A stretch of DNA of 64,000 bases from CANHBY01 sp046342195 (GTDB taxonomy: Bacteria > Pseudomonadota > Gammaproteobacteria > Burkholderiales > Burkholderiaceae_C), in the NCBI GenBank assembly GCA_046342195.1, contig JBKDQE010000055.1:1-64000 (forward strand). Reading direction: 5' to 3'. How positions within the stretch are numbered: position 1 is the first letter of the stretch; each line of letters opens with the position of its first letter. The notes below the pieces were generated by a model. It worked only from the letters and a program-made list of their open reading frames with translations. It did no database searches and was not told the origin of the DNA. The position numbers and the translations under genes were made by a program. Positions 26,203 through 34,940 of the stretch are shown piece by piece.

Positions 26203-27080
26203 TGAGTATTTTGACTGGTTTTTTGTTGGCCTCTCTCGGGGCGTACCTGGGCGGCTGGTTCCTGGGCTACTGGATTGGGAACTTCTCTCTTTTGTTGGCG
26301 GTGCTGACCCTGGTGACGATGGTTTACTGGATCGCAGATCGCCTCTATTTTGCACCGAGGTACAGAGCTGCTGCCAATGATCTCAAGTTTCAGCCGTGGT
26401 GGCTTGACTGGACGGCAGGTTTGTTTCCCATCATTTTGGTGGTGTTTTTATTAAGATCATTTGTGGTGGAGCCTTTCAAGATTCCTTCAGGCTCAATGAT
26501 TCCTACTTTGCTTGTGGATGATTTGATTCTTGTTAATAAGTACCACTATGGAATCCGTCTGCCGGTTATTAATAAGAAAATTATTGACATCAATGAACCT
26601 CAGCGCGGTGATGTGATGGTATTTCGTTACCCCCTTGATCGCCGGTTGGATTATATCAAGCGGGTAGTTGGTTTGCCAGGAGATGAAGTGAGTTACCGGG
26701 ACCAGCAGCTATTCATTAATGGGGCCCCTGTGCATGCCGAACCTCAACCTCGTTTTTATGAGGATCAAGCTCTGAAATATTTTGATCAGTTTAGTGAGCA
26801 GCTTGGTGATGTCAAACACAATATTTTACTTGATCGTGGAGCGAGAACCACCGTTTTTCCGATTGCTAATTTTGACTTTTCTGATCAATGTGTTTATTCT
26901 GCCGGTAGTGTCGTGAGCTGTAAAATACCGTCTGGTCATTATTTTGTGATCGGTGATAATCGAGACAACTCAACTGATTCACGATTTTGGGGGTTTGTGC
27001 CAGAAAAAAACATCGTAGGAAAAGCTTTTTTTATTTGGATGAGTTTGCGTGATGTGAAGCGAATTGGCCGCTTTGATTGA
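26202..27080 (+). CDS. lepB: Signal peptidase I LepB
   Basis: A 292-residue inner-membrane protease removing signal peptides. Two N-terminal membrane helices precede a third at about residue 75 (WTAGLFPIILVVFLLRSF). The catalytic serine is in KIPSGSMIPTLL and the lysine in DYIKRVVGLPGD. GDNRDNSTDSRFWGFVP is the C-terminal signature. Base composition drops towards AT in the 3' half of this gene and the next one compared with lepA. It is coupled to lepA through a one-base overlap. Confidence 0.95.
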   Translation: MSILTGFLLASLGAYLGGWFLGYWIGNFSLLLAVLTLVTMVYWIADRLYFAPRYRAAANDLKFQPWWLDWTAGLFPIILVVFLLRSFVVEPFKIPSGSMIPTLLVDDLILVNKYHYGIRLPVINKKIIDINEPQRGDVMVFRYPLDRRLDYIKRVVGLPGDEVSYRDQQLFINGAPVHAEPQPRFYEDQALKYFDQFSEQLGDVKHNILLDRGARTTVFPIANFDFSDQCVYSAGSVVSCKIPSGHYFVIGDNRDNSTDSRFWGFVPEKNIVGKAFFIWMSLRDVKRIGRFD

Positions 27081-27107
27081 TTGTTTTTAGAGTAAGGAGT
27101 ACCATCT

Positions 27108-27473
27108 ATGGCCCAATCTTCTATATCTTGGATTCGAGTTTGTGGTTTTTCATTGATCAATATTTTGATCGTGAGTGTGGTTAGTTGCGCACTGGCCATT
27201 GTGGCCATGAATGTTTTTCCTACTGTGAATGAATACTTTACGATTCTCAAGACAGTTCAAAATATTGCAAGGACGGCCCGTTCCCCAGAAGAGGCAAAAG
27301 CATTGTTTTCAAAACAATCAGAAGTTGAATACTCGATCAGCTCAATCAAGGCGTCTGATTTATTGGTAACGATGCAAAAAGAAAAGTTGGTGATCAGTTT
27401 CGCCTATGATAAAGAAATTCTTATTCTAGAGCCCGTTTATATTCTTATTAAATATCGGGGGCGGTCGTCGTAA
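27108..27473 (+). CDS. DUF4845 membrane protein
   Basis: A 121-residue protein with one N-terminal membrane helix (FSLINILIVSVVSCALAIVAM) and a periplasmic domain. DUF4845 proteins sit between lepB and rnc in beta- and gammaproteobacteria; their role is unknown. The conserved FPTVNEYF and VLIKYRGR-like ending (ILIKYRGRSS) are present. A clear Shine-Dalgarno sequence AAGGAG precedes the ATG. Confidence 0.8.
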   Translation: MAQSSISWIRVCGFSLINILIVSVVSCALAIVAMNVFPTVNEYFTILKTVQNIARTARSPEEAKALFSKQSEVEYSISSIKASDLLVTMQKEKLVISFAYDKEILILEPVYILIKYRGRSS

Positions 27474-27488
27474 TTGGGCCGATCATTC

Positions 27489-28190
27489 ATGCAGCCACTG
27501 AACGTGCTTCAATTCAGGCTCGGATACCGTTTCATTGATCCAGCCCTCCTGGACCGTGCCCTGACGCACCGCAGCTTCAGCCCTGAACACAACGAGCGTG
27601 TGGAATTTCTTGGTGATGCGGTGCTCAGTTTGGCTATTTCCAGCCTCTTGTTTGAGCGTTTCGAGGGTTCTGATGAAGGCGATCTCACTCGGGTTCGCGC
27701 CCATTTGGTGCGCGAAGAAAGCCTGCATCGTGTGGCTTTGTCACTGGGTCTTCCAGACATGCTTCGATTGAGTGAGGGCGAGGCGAAAAGTGGCGGAGGG
27801 CAACGCGCTTCGATTCTTGCCGATGCACTGGAGGCCGTTTTGGGAGCGGTTTTCGTCGATGGAGGCTTTGACGCAGCGCGTGAAGTGGTGCGTAAGATGT
27901 TCGGCGAAGTTATTTTGAGTACCGATGTGACTGGGTGGGCTAAAGATGCCAAAACAGAGTTGCAAGAATGGTTGCAGGCTCGTCGCCTGACGGTTCCTGT
28001 GTATCGCATTGTGGCTACACGCGGCCAGCTCCATGCGCAAATCTTTGAGGTTGAATGCGCTGTTGCGGCGTTATCCTTGGCTTATATGGGTGAGGGTAAG
28101 TCGCGTCGCATGGCTGAGCAGGAGGCTGCTCGGCAAATGTTGGATGTACTTAAGGCCACTGATCGCCCCGGTGGGCCTTTGCAATCATGA
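27489..28190 (+). CDS. rnc: Ribonuclease III
   Basis: A 233-residue double-strand-specific endonuclease that processes rRNA precursors and many mRNAs. The nuclease signature HNERVEFLGDAVL is near residue 35. The metal-binding LADALEAVLGAVFVDGG and the C-terminal double-stranded RNA-binding domain (DAKTELQEWLQARRL to QEAARQML) are present. The ATG at 27489 is taken; an in-frame TTG directly after the previous stop is less likely. It overlaps era by 4 bp. Confidence 0.95.
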   Translation: MQPLNVLQFRLGYRFIDPALLDRALTHRSFSPEHNERVEFLGDAVLSLAISSLLFERFEGSDEGDLTRVRAHLVREESLHRVALSLGLPDMLRLSEGEAKSGGGQRASILADALEAVLGAVFVDGGFDAAREVVRKMFGEVILSTDVTGWAKDAKTELQEWLQARRLTVPVYRIVATRGQLHAQIFEVECAVAALSLAYMGEGKSRRMAEQEAARQMLDVLKATDRPGGPLQS

Positions 28191-29140
28191 AAGATGAGTT
28201 TGGTAAGGTCGATGATGCCACGCCTGTTGAGCCTGTGGAGCCCCGCCATTTGACGCCGTATTGCGGCTTGGTGGCGATTGTGGGCCGGCCCAATGTGGGA
28301 AAATCTACGCTGCTGAATGCCTTGGTGGGGCAAAAGGTCAGTATCACATCCAGCAAACCCCAAACCACCCGGCATCGAATTTTGGGCTTGCGCACACTCG
28401 GTGACTCGCAGTTTGTGTTTGTTGATACCCCCGGCTTCCAGACCCGCCACACGGCGGCCCTGAACCGAACATTGAACCGCACGGTACAGTCGGTTTTGGC
28501 TGATGTTGATGTGGTTTTGTGGGTGGTCGAGGCAGGGCGTTTTGGGGTGGATGATGCGAAAGTGTTGTCTCTTTTGCCCTCTGGATCAGGCAGCAAGCCT
28601 GTGTTTTTGATTGCCAACAAGCTTGACACTGTTCGCAAGCGCTCTGACTTGGCGCCTTGGCTTCAGAAGATGCAGCAGCATTACCCCTTTGCTGAGTTTG
28701 TGCCTTTGTCGGCCCAGCGAAAAACAGATGCAGAGCGTTTATTGGGCATCCTCCAACCTTATTTGCCCCAGCAGGCTTGGTTGTATGACCCAGAGGCCCT
28801 GACCGATCGCAATGAGCGCTTTTTGGCCAGCGAAATCATTCGAGAAAAGTTGTTTCGACTCACGGGCGATGAATTGCCTTACACCTCTACGGTGGTAATT
28901 GACCGGTTCACGGAAGAAGGTGATTTACGCAGTATTCATGCCAGCATCGTGGTTGAGCGTGAAGCCCACAAAGGAATGGTCATTGGCCAGGGCGGTGAGC
29001 GCTTGAAACGAATTGGCTCTGAGGCTCGCCAAGAATTGCAGTATCTGCTTCAGGCCAGGGTGTTTCTTGAGCTCTGGGTGAAAGTCCGATCTGGATGGGC
29101 CGATGATGAGGCTCATTTGCAGTCTTATGGTTATCAGTGA
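28187..29140 (+). CDS. era: GTPase Era
   Basis: A 317-residue GTPase needed for 16S rRNA maturation and 30S assembly. G1 (GRPNVGKST), G3 (DTPGF), G4 (NKLD) and the KH domain with GMVIGQGGERLKRIGSEARQELQ are clear. The first 25 residues are an acidic extension. The usual next genes recO, pdxJ and acpS are absent, and a convergent LysE-type transporter follows instead. A short (AGCCC)n run sits at 29155-29174, after the stop. Confidence 0.95.
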   Translation: MKDEFGKVDDATPVEPVEPRHLTPYCGLVAIVGRPNVGKSTLLNALVGQKVSITSSKPQTTRHRILGLRTLGDSQFVFVDTPGFQTRHTAALNRTLNRTVQSVLADVDVVLWVVEAGRFGVDDAKVLSLLPSGSGSKPVFLIANKLDTVRKRSDLAPWLQKMQQHYPFAEFVPLSAQRKTDAERLLGILQPYLPQQAWLYDPEALTDRNERFLASEIIREKLFRLTGDELPYTSTVVIDRFTEEGDLRSIHASIVVEREAHKGMVIGQGGERLKRIGSEARQELQYLLQARVFLELWVKVRSGWADDEAHLQSYGYQ

Positions 29141-29264
29141 AACTGGTCGGGCGTAGCCCAGCCCAGCCCAGCCCAAGTCAATGAACCCGCCGTGATGCTC
29201 AAATGATCCGTGTGAGTAGCCGAATGGCTTGGCTAATCAGGGTCATACAGTAATCTTGTGACCG

Positions 29265-29894
29265 TCATCGCATTGATATTGCAATTGATGAATAAGCAAG
29301 GTAGCCTGCCTGATGCAGAAAATGCAAGGCTAAGGCTATCAGCGCAGCGCCCATCATGAAGTTGAACGCATATAAATACAGAGGCTTGCTTAAAAAGCGT
29401 CGAATGACCATTCCAAATGCTGCCCAAATAGACATGGTTGGCAGCCCGATCACGAGGCCGACCAAGGTGAGCAACAAGGCACCTATCATGACATTCAGGT
29501 CGCTGGGCATAAATAGCGTCGCCAAGGTGATTGCCTTCATCCAGCTTTTAGGATTGACCGCTTGAAACAGGGCGGCTTGAGTGAATGACCAAGGGAGGTC
29601 TGTACGCGACTTGCTCATGGACATACGGCTGAGTTTATAGGCCAGGTAAATTAAATATAAAGCCCCCAGCATATGCAATATGTTATGCAGATCAGGAAAT
29701 ATAACAAACACAGTGCCCAAGCCTAAGCATGCGATAAAGGTATGTACAGCCACCCCAAATTGACACCCGAAAAGTTGCGGAACCGAGGCACGGTAGCCAA
29801 AATTGGCAGCAGAAGTGGCCAGCATCAGGTTATTGGGGCCTGGAGTGCAGGACATGACAAAGCAATACGTTGCCAGTGGAAGGAGATCAATCAT
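29265..29894 (-). CDS. LysE/RhtB-family amino-acid exporter
   Basis: A 209-residue inner-membrane exporter of the LysE superfamily with about six membrane helices. The N-terminal LATYCFVMSCTPGPNNLML is the family hallmark, and NPKSWMKAI is also typical. The substrate cannot be told from sequence; relatives export amino acids such as threonine, homoserine or lysine. The ATG at 29894 has AGGAG nine bases upstream. A perfect 20-bp palindrome lies just ahead and may be an operator. It is downstream of the polyamine cluster on the same strand. Confidence 0.85.
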   Translation of the reverse strand: MIDLLPLATYCFVMSCTPGPNNLMLATSAANFGYRASVPQLFGCQFGVAVHTFIACLGLGTVFVIFPDLHNILHMLGALYLIYLAYKLSRMSMSKSRTDLPWSFTQAALFQAVNPKSWMKAITLATLFMPSDLNVMIGALLLTLVGLVIGLPTMSIWAAFGMVIRRFLSKPLYLYAFNFMMGAALIALALHFLHQAGYLAYSSIAISMR

Positions 29895-30196
29895 GGGCGT
29901 GAACTCCTGTGGCGGACACGAGGGCCTGTTAACAGGCCCTGGAACGCTCCTCTTGACGAGGCTGGGGGCCAAGCCACTCTTGAAAGGGCTGGGCTCAAAG
30001 AGGATAAGCCAGAAATTCCTTGTCACAGTACTGCCATCCCAAGCGAAGAAGGTCAAGGTGCATTTATCACCTTGGTTCAGTTGATTGTCGCTTGTTCAAG
30101 GTCAGTTGACGCGAGACAAAGTACACGTTTTGGCGATTTCTTTGACGCTGTCGGCCTCAAGTTTGTCTGGAGTTGGAACAACCTTTGATGAAGGCC
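29895..30196 (-). promoter_or_regulatory. Leader of the LysE-type gene with a perfect 20-bp palindrome
   Basis: This 302-bp gene-free gap separates the aldehyde dehydrogenase gene from the LysE-type gene. At 29921-29940 lies AGGGCCTGTTAACAGGCCCT, identical to its own reverse complement, 26 bp upstream of the start codon. It could be a repressor site, a hairpin in the mRNA, or two abutting ends of a mobile repeat: the same terminal sequence is found at the ends of the element at 10843-11008. I see no other feature in the rest of the gap. Confidence 0.5.
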
Positions 30197-31705
30197 CTAG
30201 CAGGCGGCAATGCGTAGCCAAGTGGTTTTGAGGTCAGTGTATTTTTCGAGGGCGTGAAGGGATTTGTCGCGGCCATTGCCACTTTGTTTGGTGCCGCCGA
30301 AGGGCACCGTGATGTCGTCTTCGTCGTATTGATTGACATGAACGGTGCCCACGCGCAGGGCTCGTGCCACCCGGTGCGCGCGGTGAATGTCGTTACTCCA
30401 GACGCTGGCTTGCAAGCCGTAGGGGCTGTCATTGGCGATGCGAATGGCTTCTTCTTCAGTGGAAAACCGCAATACCGACAGCACGGGGCCGAAAATTTCT
30501 TCCTGGGCAATGGTCATGTGCGGGGCCACTTGATCGAACACCGTGGGTGGAATGTAATAGCCGCCGGTGTCTTGGCGGGTCTGTTGCCCCCCCGTCCGGC
30601 AGCGGGCGCCTTGTTGCTGGCCGCTGGCAATGTAGTTTAAGACGGTTTGGGTTTGGGCGGCATCCACGAGGGCCCCCATGGTGGTGTCGGGGTGAAGAGG
30701 GTCCGAGGGTTGGTATTTCAGGGTCTCAGCGAGCAGGTGTTCCATGAATTCATCTGCCCGGCTTTCATGAACCAATACGCGGGACGCCGCGTTGCAGCTT
30801 TCACCTTGGTTGTAAAAAATACTGCCGGCGGCGGCTTGGGCGGCGCGGGCGAGGTTTTGTGTTTCAGGGAACACGATGAAGGCGGATTTTCCACCCAGTT
30901 CGTTGTAAACCCGCTTGAGGTTGCTTTGCCCTGAGTAAATGAGCATTTGCTTGCCAACCCGTGTGCTGCCAGTGAAAGCGATGACATTGACATCAGGGTG
31001 CAAGGCGAGGGCTTTTCCGGCCTCTTGGCCCAAGCCACTGACCACTTGCAAAACCCCTTCAGGCAGGCCGGCCTCGATGGCCAGTTCTGCGATTTTCAGA
31101 GCCGTGAGGGGTGATTTTTCGCTGGGTTTGAGCACCACACTGTTGCCCACCGCCAGGGCGGGGCCGAGTTTCCAGGCGGCCATGATCAGAGGGTAATTCC
31201 AGGGCACGATGGCGCCGACCACGCCCACCGGCTCGGCTGTGACGAGAGCCAGGGCGTTGGGGCCGGTGGGGGCAATTTCACCATAGTGTTTGTCGGCGGT
31301 TTCTGCAAACCATTGAAGACATCGAGCCGCCGAGGGGACATCCACGGCGAAGCTTTCGCGGATTGGTTTGCCCATGTCGAGAGTTTCAAGCAGGGCCAAT
31401 TCATGGCGATGACTCAGAATGAGCTCAGCCCAGTGTTGCATGATTTTTTTACGCGCCGCAGGCGGCTGCTGCGACCATCGACCTTGCTCGAAGGCTTGCC
31501 GTGCAGAGTGAACGGCCCGATCAATGTCCGCTTGCTGACCTCGGGCCACTTCACAGAGCCGGCGGCCATCAATGGGCGAATGACAGGCGAAGGTTTGGCC
31601 ATCGGCGGCGGGTATTCGCTGCCCATCAATGAACAGGCGGCCATCAAAGTCAAGGGCCAGGGCCTGCGCGTGCCAATCAGGAGGGGAGAGGGTGGAGTCT
31701 GTCAT
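30197..31705 (-). CDS. puuC: Aldehyde dehydrogenase, probably gamma-glutamyl-gamma-aminobutyraldehyde dehydrogenase
   Basis: A 502-residue NAD(P)+-dependent aldehyde dehydrogenase. The active-site cysteine is in FYNQGESCNAASRV, the general-base glutamate in YNELGGKSAF and the nucleotide-binding loop in FTGSTRVGKQ. The conserved EEIFGPVLSV and PFGGTKQSGNGRD sections follow. Its place at the end of the polyamine operon suggests oxidation of gamma-glutamylaminobutyraldehyde (PuuC) or 4-aminobutyraldehyde. The ATG at 31705 is chosen over a TTG four codons upstream. Confidence 0.85.
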   Translation of the reverse strand: MTDSTLSPPDWHAQALALDFDGRLFIDGQRIPAADGQTFACHSPIDGRRLCEVARGQQADIDRAVHSARQAFEQGRWSQQPPAARKKIMQHWAELILSHRHELALLETLDMGKPIRESFAVDVPSAARCLQWFAETADKHYGEIAPTGPNALALVTAEPVGVVGAIVPWNYPLIMAAWKLGPALAVGNSVVLKPSEKSPLTALKIAELAIEAGLPEGVLQVVSGLGQEAGKALALHPDVNVIAFTGSTRVGKQMLIYSGQSNLKRVYNELGGKSAFIVFPETQNLARAAQAAAGSIFYNQGESCNAASRVLVHESRADEFMEHLLAETLKYQPSDPLHPDTTMGALVDAAQTQTVLNYIASGQQQGARCRTGGQQTRQDTGGYYIPPTVFDQVAPHMTIAQEEIFGPVLSVLRFSTEEEAIRIANDSPYGLQASVWSNDIHRAHRVARALRVGTVHVNQYDEDDITVPFGGTKQSGNGRDKSLHALEKYTDLKTTWLRIAAC

Positions 31706-31746
31706 GGCGAGATTCAAAAAGAAGATTTGCAGGCCAGGCTAAAAAA

Positions 31747-32616
31747 TCAGGGCTTGGTTTTTTGGGCGGCTGAAATTTCTTGCAGCCGTTGGCGCTCAGC
31801 GCGGGCAATCAGGTAGCTGGCCATGATCACGCCAATGGCGACCACGGCGATGGTGACGGTGGCTACCGCGTTGACGGTCGGGTTCAGGCCCAAGCGGGCA
31901 CGGGAGAAAATCACCAGGGGTAAGGGCGTGGCGCCAGGCCCCTGCAAGAAAGCCGATAACACGACATCATCCAGCGACAAGGTGAAGGTCAAGAGCCAAG
32001 CCGATAGAAGTGATTGACTGATCATGGGCAGGGTGACGCCATAAAACACCTGCCATGAGCGGGCGCCCAGGTCCATCGCGGCTTCTTCAAGCTCGGGGGG
32101 CAGAAGCTTCAGGCGTGCCTGAATGACCACGGTGGCATAAGCCATGCCCAGCAAGAGATGCCCCAGCCAAATGGTGACCCAGCCACGCTCAGGAAAGCCG
32201 AAGGCACGTTGAGCTGACACCAGCATCAAGAGCAGCGACAGGCCTACAATGACTTCGGGCATGACCAAGGGGGCGTTGATCATGCCGTTGAACAGGGTGC
32301 GGCCCCTGAAGCGTTTGTACTTTACCAGGCTGAAGGCGGCCAGAGTGCCCAACACCACGGAACCGCAGGCCGTGAAGAAGGCCAGCTTCAGTGACAAGGC
32401 CAGGCCCCTCAAAATTTCTTCATCTTTGGCGAGGGCGGTGAACCACTTCAGGGTGAAGCCTTGCCAGACATTGGGGAGGGGGGAGTCATTGAAGGAAAAA
32501 ACCACCAGCGCTGCCATGGGTAAATAGAGAAAAAAATACCCTATCGAAAGCCAGCCCCGGCCAAACCAACGGTTGAAGCGGGGGGTGAAGATGGCGCTGA
32601 AAGGCCGGCGGCTCAT
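31747..32616 (-). CDS. potI: Putrescine ABC transporter permease PotI/SpuH
   Basis: A 289-residue inner-membrane permease with six predicted helices. The EAA loop that docks the ATPase is visible as ELEEAAMDLGARSWQVFYGVTLPMI. A second motif, LSLDDVVLSAFLQGPG, is typical of PotI-like permeases. It overlaps potH by 4 bp. With PotG and PotH it would make the import channel for putrescine or related polyamines, but the binding protein is missing from this locus. Confidence 0.9.
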   Translation of the reverse strand: MSRRPFSAIFTPRFNRWFGRGWLSIGYFFLYLPMAALVVFSFNDSPLPNVWQGFTLKWFTALAKDEEILRGLALSLKLAFFTACGSVVLGTLAAFSLVKYKRFRGRTLFNGMINAPLVMPEVIVGLSLLLMLVSAQRAFGFPERGWVTIWLGHLLLGMAYATVVIQARLKLLPPELEEAAMDLGARSWQVFYGVTLPMISQSLLSAWLLTFTLSLDDVVLSAFLQGPGATPLPLVIFSRARLGLNPTVNAVATVTIAVVAIGVIMASYLIARAERQRLQEISAAQKTKP

Positions 32617-33566
32617 GGGCGTGCCTCCATTGATTGGGCCTTGTGTTTGTCAAAAAGGGCCAGAGGAACAATCATGAGCAAAATCATGATGACGGCTAGG
32701 GTAGAGGCCAGGGGCCAGTCATTGTTGCTGAAAAATTCATCCCACAGCACACGGCCAATCATGAGTGTTTCAGGGCCACCCAGCAGTTCAGGAATGACAA
32801 ACTCGCCCACGCAGGGAATAAACACCAACATGGAACCCGCCACGATACCCGCCTTGGAGAGCGGCACCGTGATGTGCCAAAACGCGACAAAAGGGGTTGC
32901 CCCCAGATCGGCGGCGGCTTCCAGCAGACGTAAATCCATTTTGGACAATGTGGAATACAGAGGCAAAATCATGAAAGGCAGGTAGGTGTAGGTCATGCCC
33001 AGCACCAGGGAAAAGGGCGTATTGACAAGTTGCCCAGGGCCTGGAACCAGCCCCATGGCCGCCAGAACGTGGTCGATGTGAAGCCGGGTGATGAACTCAT
33101 AAACCCAGCCCTGTTCAGACAGCAGCCCTTTCCATGCGTACACGCGCAGCAAAAAAGAGGTCCAGAAGGGCAGCATCACCAGCATCAGCAGGGCGGGTTG
33201 AATGGTGCTGCGTGCGCGAGCGATGAAATAGGCAAATGGATAAGCAAGGAACAGGCACAAGAAGGTGGTGATGGCGGCATATTGGAGGCTGGAGAGGTAA
33301 GTGTCGAGGTAGAGCGAATCTTGAAAAACAGTGAGGTAATTGCCCAGTTTGAGGTGCAGCGAGGGCCGGCCGTTGTTGAATTGAAGAAGGTCTTGAAAGG
33401 AGAGGCCGTCGCTTTCTGAGACGCTGATTTTGAGCACCATCAAAAAAGGCAGCAAGAAAAAAACCAACAGCCAGAGGTAAGGGGTACCGATCACCAGTGA
33501 GCGGCCTCGGGGCCACAGGGCGCGGCGGGCTGGGGCGTGAGCAGGGGGCGTTGACATGGCGGCCAT
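32613..33566 (-). CDS. potH: Putrescine ABC transporter permease PotH/SpuG
   Basis: A permease of about 317 residues with six membrane helices. The EAA loop is LRLLEAAADLGATPFVAFWHITVPLS, and GSMLVFIPCVGEFVIPELLGGP is the PotH signature. The likely ATG is at 33566; an upstream TTG at 33578 overlaps the potG stop and an ATG at 33557 is also possible. It belongs to the potG-potH-potI set. Confidence 0.9.
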   Translation of the reverse strand: MAAMSTPPAHAPARRALWPRGRSLVIGTPYLWLLVFFLLPFLMVLKISVSESDGLSFQDLLQFNNGRPSLHLKLGNYLTVFQDSLYLDTYLSSLQYAAITTFLCLFLAYPFAYFIARARSTIQPALLMLVMLPFWTSFLLRVYAWKGLLSEQGWVYEFITRLHIDHVLAAMGLVPGPGQLVNTPFSLVLGMTYTYLPFMILPLYSTLSKMDLRLLEAAADLGATPFVAFWHITVPLSKAGIVAGSMLVFIPCVGEFVIPELLGGPETLMIGRVLWDEFFSNNDWPLASTLAVIMILLMIVPLALFDKHKAQSMEARP

Positions 33567-33574
33567 GAGGGGGA

Positions 33575-34696
33575 TCAAGAGGTCAAAATAACAGGAGCCG
33601 ACTCACTCCAAGAGGCCCAAGCGGTATCACCCACCTGAAACGGGGCCAGGTGTTGTCGCTCGGTGTTGCTGGCGCTGATACTCAATAGTTTGCCGCTGGC
33701 AGTGGCCAAGCGGTAAACGGTATAACTTCCGAAGTAGGCGATGTCTTGCAGAGTACCGCGCCATTGGTTGGCTGCCGCAGAGGGGCTGAGGGCTTCGCGG
33801 CTCAGGTGCAGCTTTTCAGGGCGCAGTGCCACTGTGACCTCACTGCCGACCTTGGCTTTGACATCTCGATTCACCGTCACCAAGCCATCAGGACAGCGGA
33901 CGATCGATTGATCAGGCGAGCTGCTGTCAAGCTGGCCTTCGAGCAAATTCACGTTGCCGATGAATTCAGCCACAAAGCGGTTGGCCGGTGTTTCATAGAT
34001 TTCGCTGGGCGTGCCCACCTGAAGCAGGCGCCCTTCGCTCATGATGCCAATGCGCGATGCCATGGCCATGGCTTCTTCTTGATCGTGCGTGACCATGACA
34101 CAGGTGACCCCGACATCATGGAGAATTTTGACCAGTTCGCGCTGGGTTTGCTCGCGTAATTTTTTGTCCAGCGCCCCGAGGGGTTCGTCGAGCAAGAGCA
34201 ACTGAGGTTTTTGAGCCAGGCTGCGGGCCAGGGCCACTCTTTGTTGCTGGCCTCCTGACAGTTGGTGGGGCTTGCGTTGCCCGTAGGCTGAAAGTTGTAC
34301 CAAGTTGAGCATGGCCGTTACTTGGGCTTGAATTTGAGGTTTGGGCAGGCCCATGCGCCGCAAGCCAAAAGCAATGTTGTCCCAGACGCTGAGGTGCGGG
34401 AACAGCGCATACGACTGGAACATCATGTTGAGCGGACGCTCGTAAGGGGGCATGCCGCTGAGATCCATGCCATTCAAAATGATGCGCCCCGAGGTCGGGG
34501 TTTCGAAGCCTGCCAGCATACGCAGCAGGGTGGTTTTTCCGCAGCCTGATGAGCCCAGCAGCGCGAAAATTTCGCCTTTGGCGATCGAGAGGCTGACCCC
34601 ATCAACGGCTTTTTGAGCGCCGAAGGTTTTTTCCAGCTCGCAGAGTTGCAGAAAATGGGCGTGATTTGGCGTGGCGGTCTCGCTCGCGCGGGTCAT
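33575..34696 (-). CDS. potG: Putrescine ABC transporter ATP-binding protein PotG/SpuF
   Basis: A 373-residue ABC ATPase. It has Walker A GSSGCGKTT, signature LSGGQQQRVALARSLA, Walker B LLLLDEPLGALD and the H-loop VTHDQEEA, followed by a C-terminal TOBE-type regulatory domain. It is the first gene left of the defence cassette. In related operons the binding-protein gene (potF or spuD/spuE) comes immediately before it; here the 120 bp upstream carry no trace of one. Its promoter must lie in that gap or has been provided anew. Confidence 0.92.
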   Translation of the reverse strand: MTRASETATPNHAHFLQLCELEKTFGAQKAVDGVSLSIAKGEIFALLGSSGCGKTTLLRMLAGFETPTSGRIILNGMDLSGMPPYERPLNMMFQSYALFPHLSVWDNIAFGLRRMGLPKPQIQAQVTAMLNLVQLSAYGQRKPHQLSGGQQQRVALARSLAQKPQLLLLDEPLGALDKKLREQTQRELVKILHDVGVTCVMVTHDQEEAMAMASRIGIMSEGRLLQVGTPSEIYETPANRFVAEFIGNVNLLEGQLDSSSPDQSIVRCPDGLVTVNRDVKAKVGSEVTVALRPEKLHLSREALSPSAAANQWRGTLQDIAYFGSYTVYRLATASGKLLSISASNTERQHLAPFQVGDTAWASWSESAPVILTS

Positions 34697-34940
34697 GAAA
34701 AAATCTCCGAAAACAGTGAGTGACTGATATAACGGGCCAGCCCATCATGATAGCGGTCATGAAAAACGTCCCATAGAATTTCGATCATGACCCTGTGTGC
34801 AGCGTTGAAGAGGATCCATGATAAAAACGCTGTGGCTGCTGCCCCCCCCCGCGCCCTCACCCCCGGCCTTTTCCCGGTCGAAGCGGTCAAACCCGCTGAT
34901 CTATGCCTACGCCAACGCCGAGAGCAGAACCTGCACGCCC
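34697..34940 (+). promoter_or_regulatory. Left edge of the defence cassette with a C9 tract
   Basis: This stretch separates potG from the methyltransferase on the opposite strand, so it should hold both promoters. An ATG at 34818 has GAAGAGG seven bases upstream and stays in frame with the methyltransferase through a run of nine C (34842-34850). No remnant of a periplasmic binding-protein gene is visible. A minus-strand frame ending at the potG start (MIEILWDVFHDRYHD and following residues) looks unlike any potF I know. Confidence 0.5.

Noticed and set aside
29155..29174. AGCCC pentamer run after era, considered as a phase-variable tract
   Set aside because: It lies outside any coding sequence, between two convergent genes, so slippage would not switch a gene.
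34693..34890. Short minus-strand frame ending at the potG start, considered as a remnant of potF
   Set aside because: Its residues do not resemble the C-terminus of PotF/SpuD that I know, and the stop/start overlap with potG may be chance.
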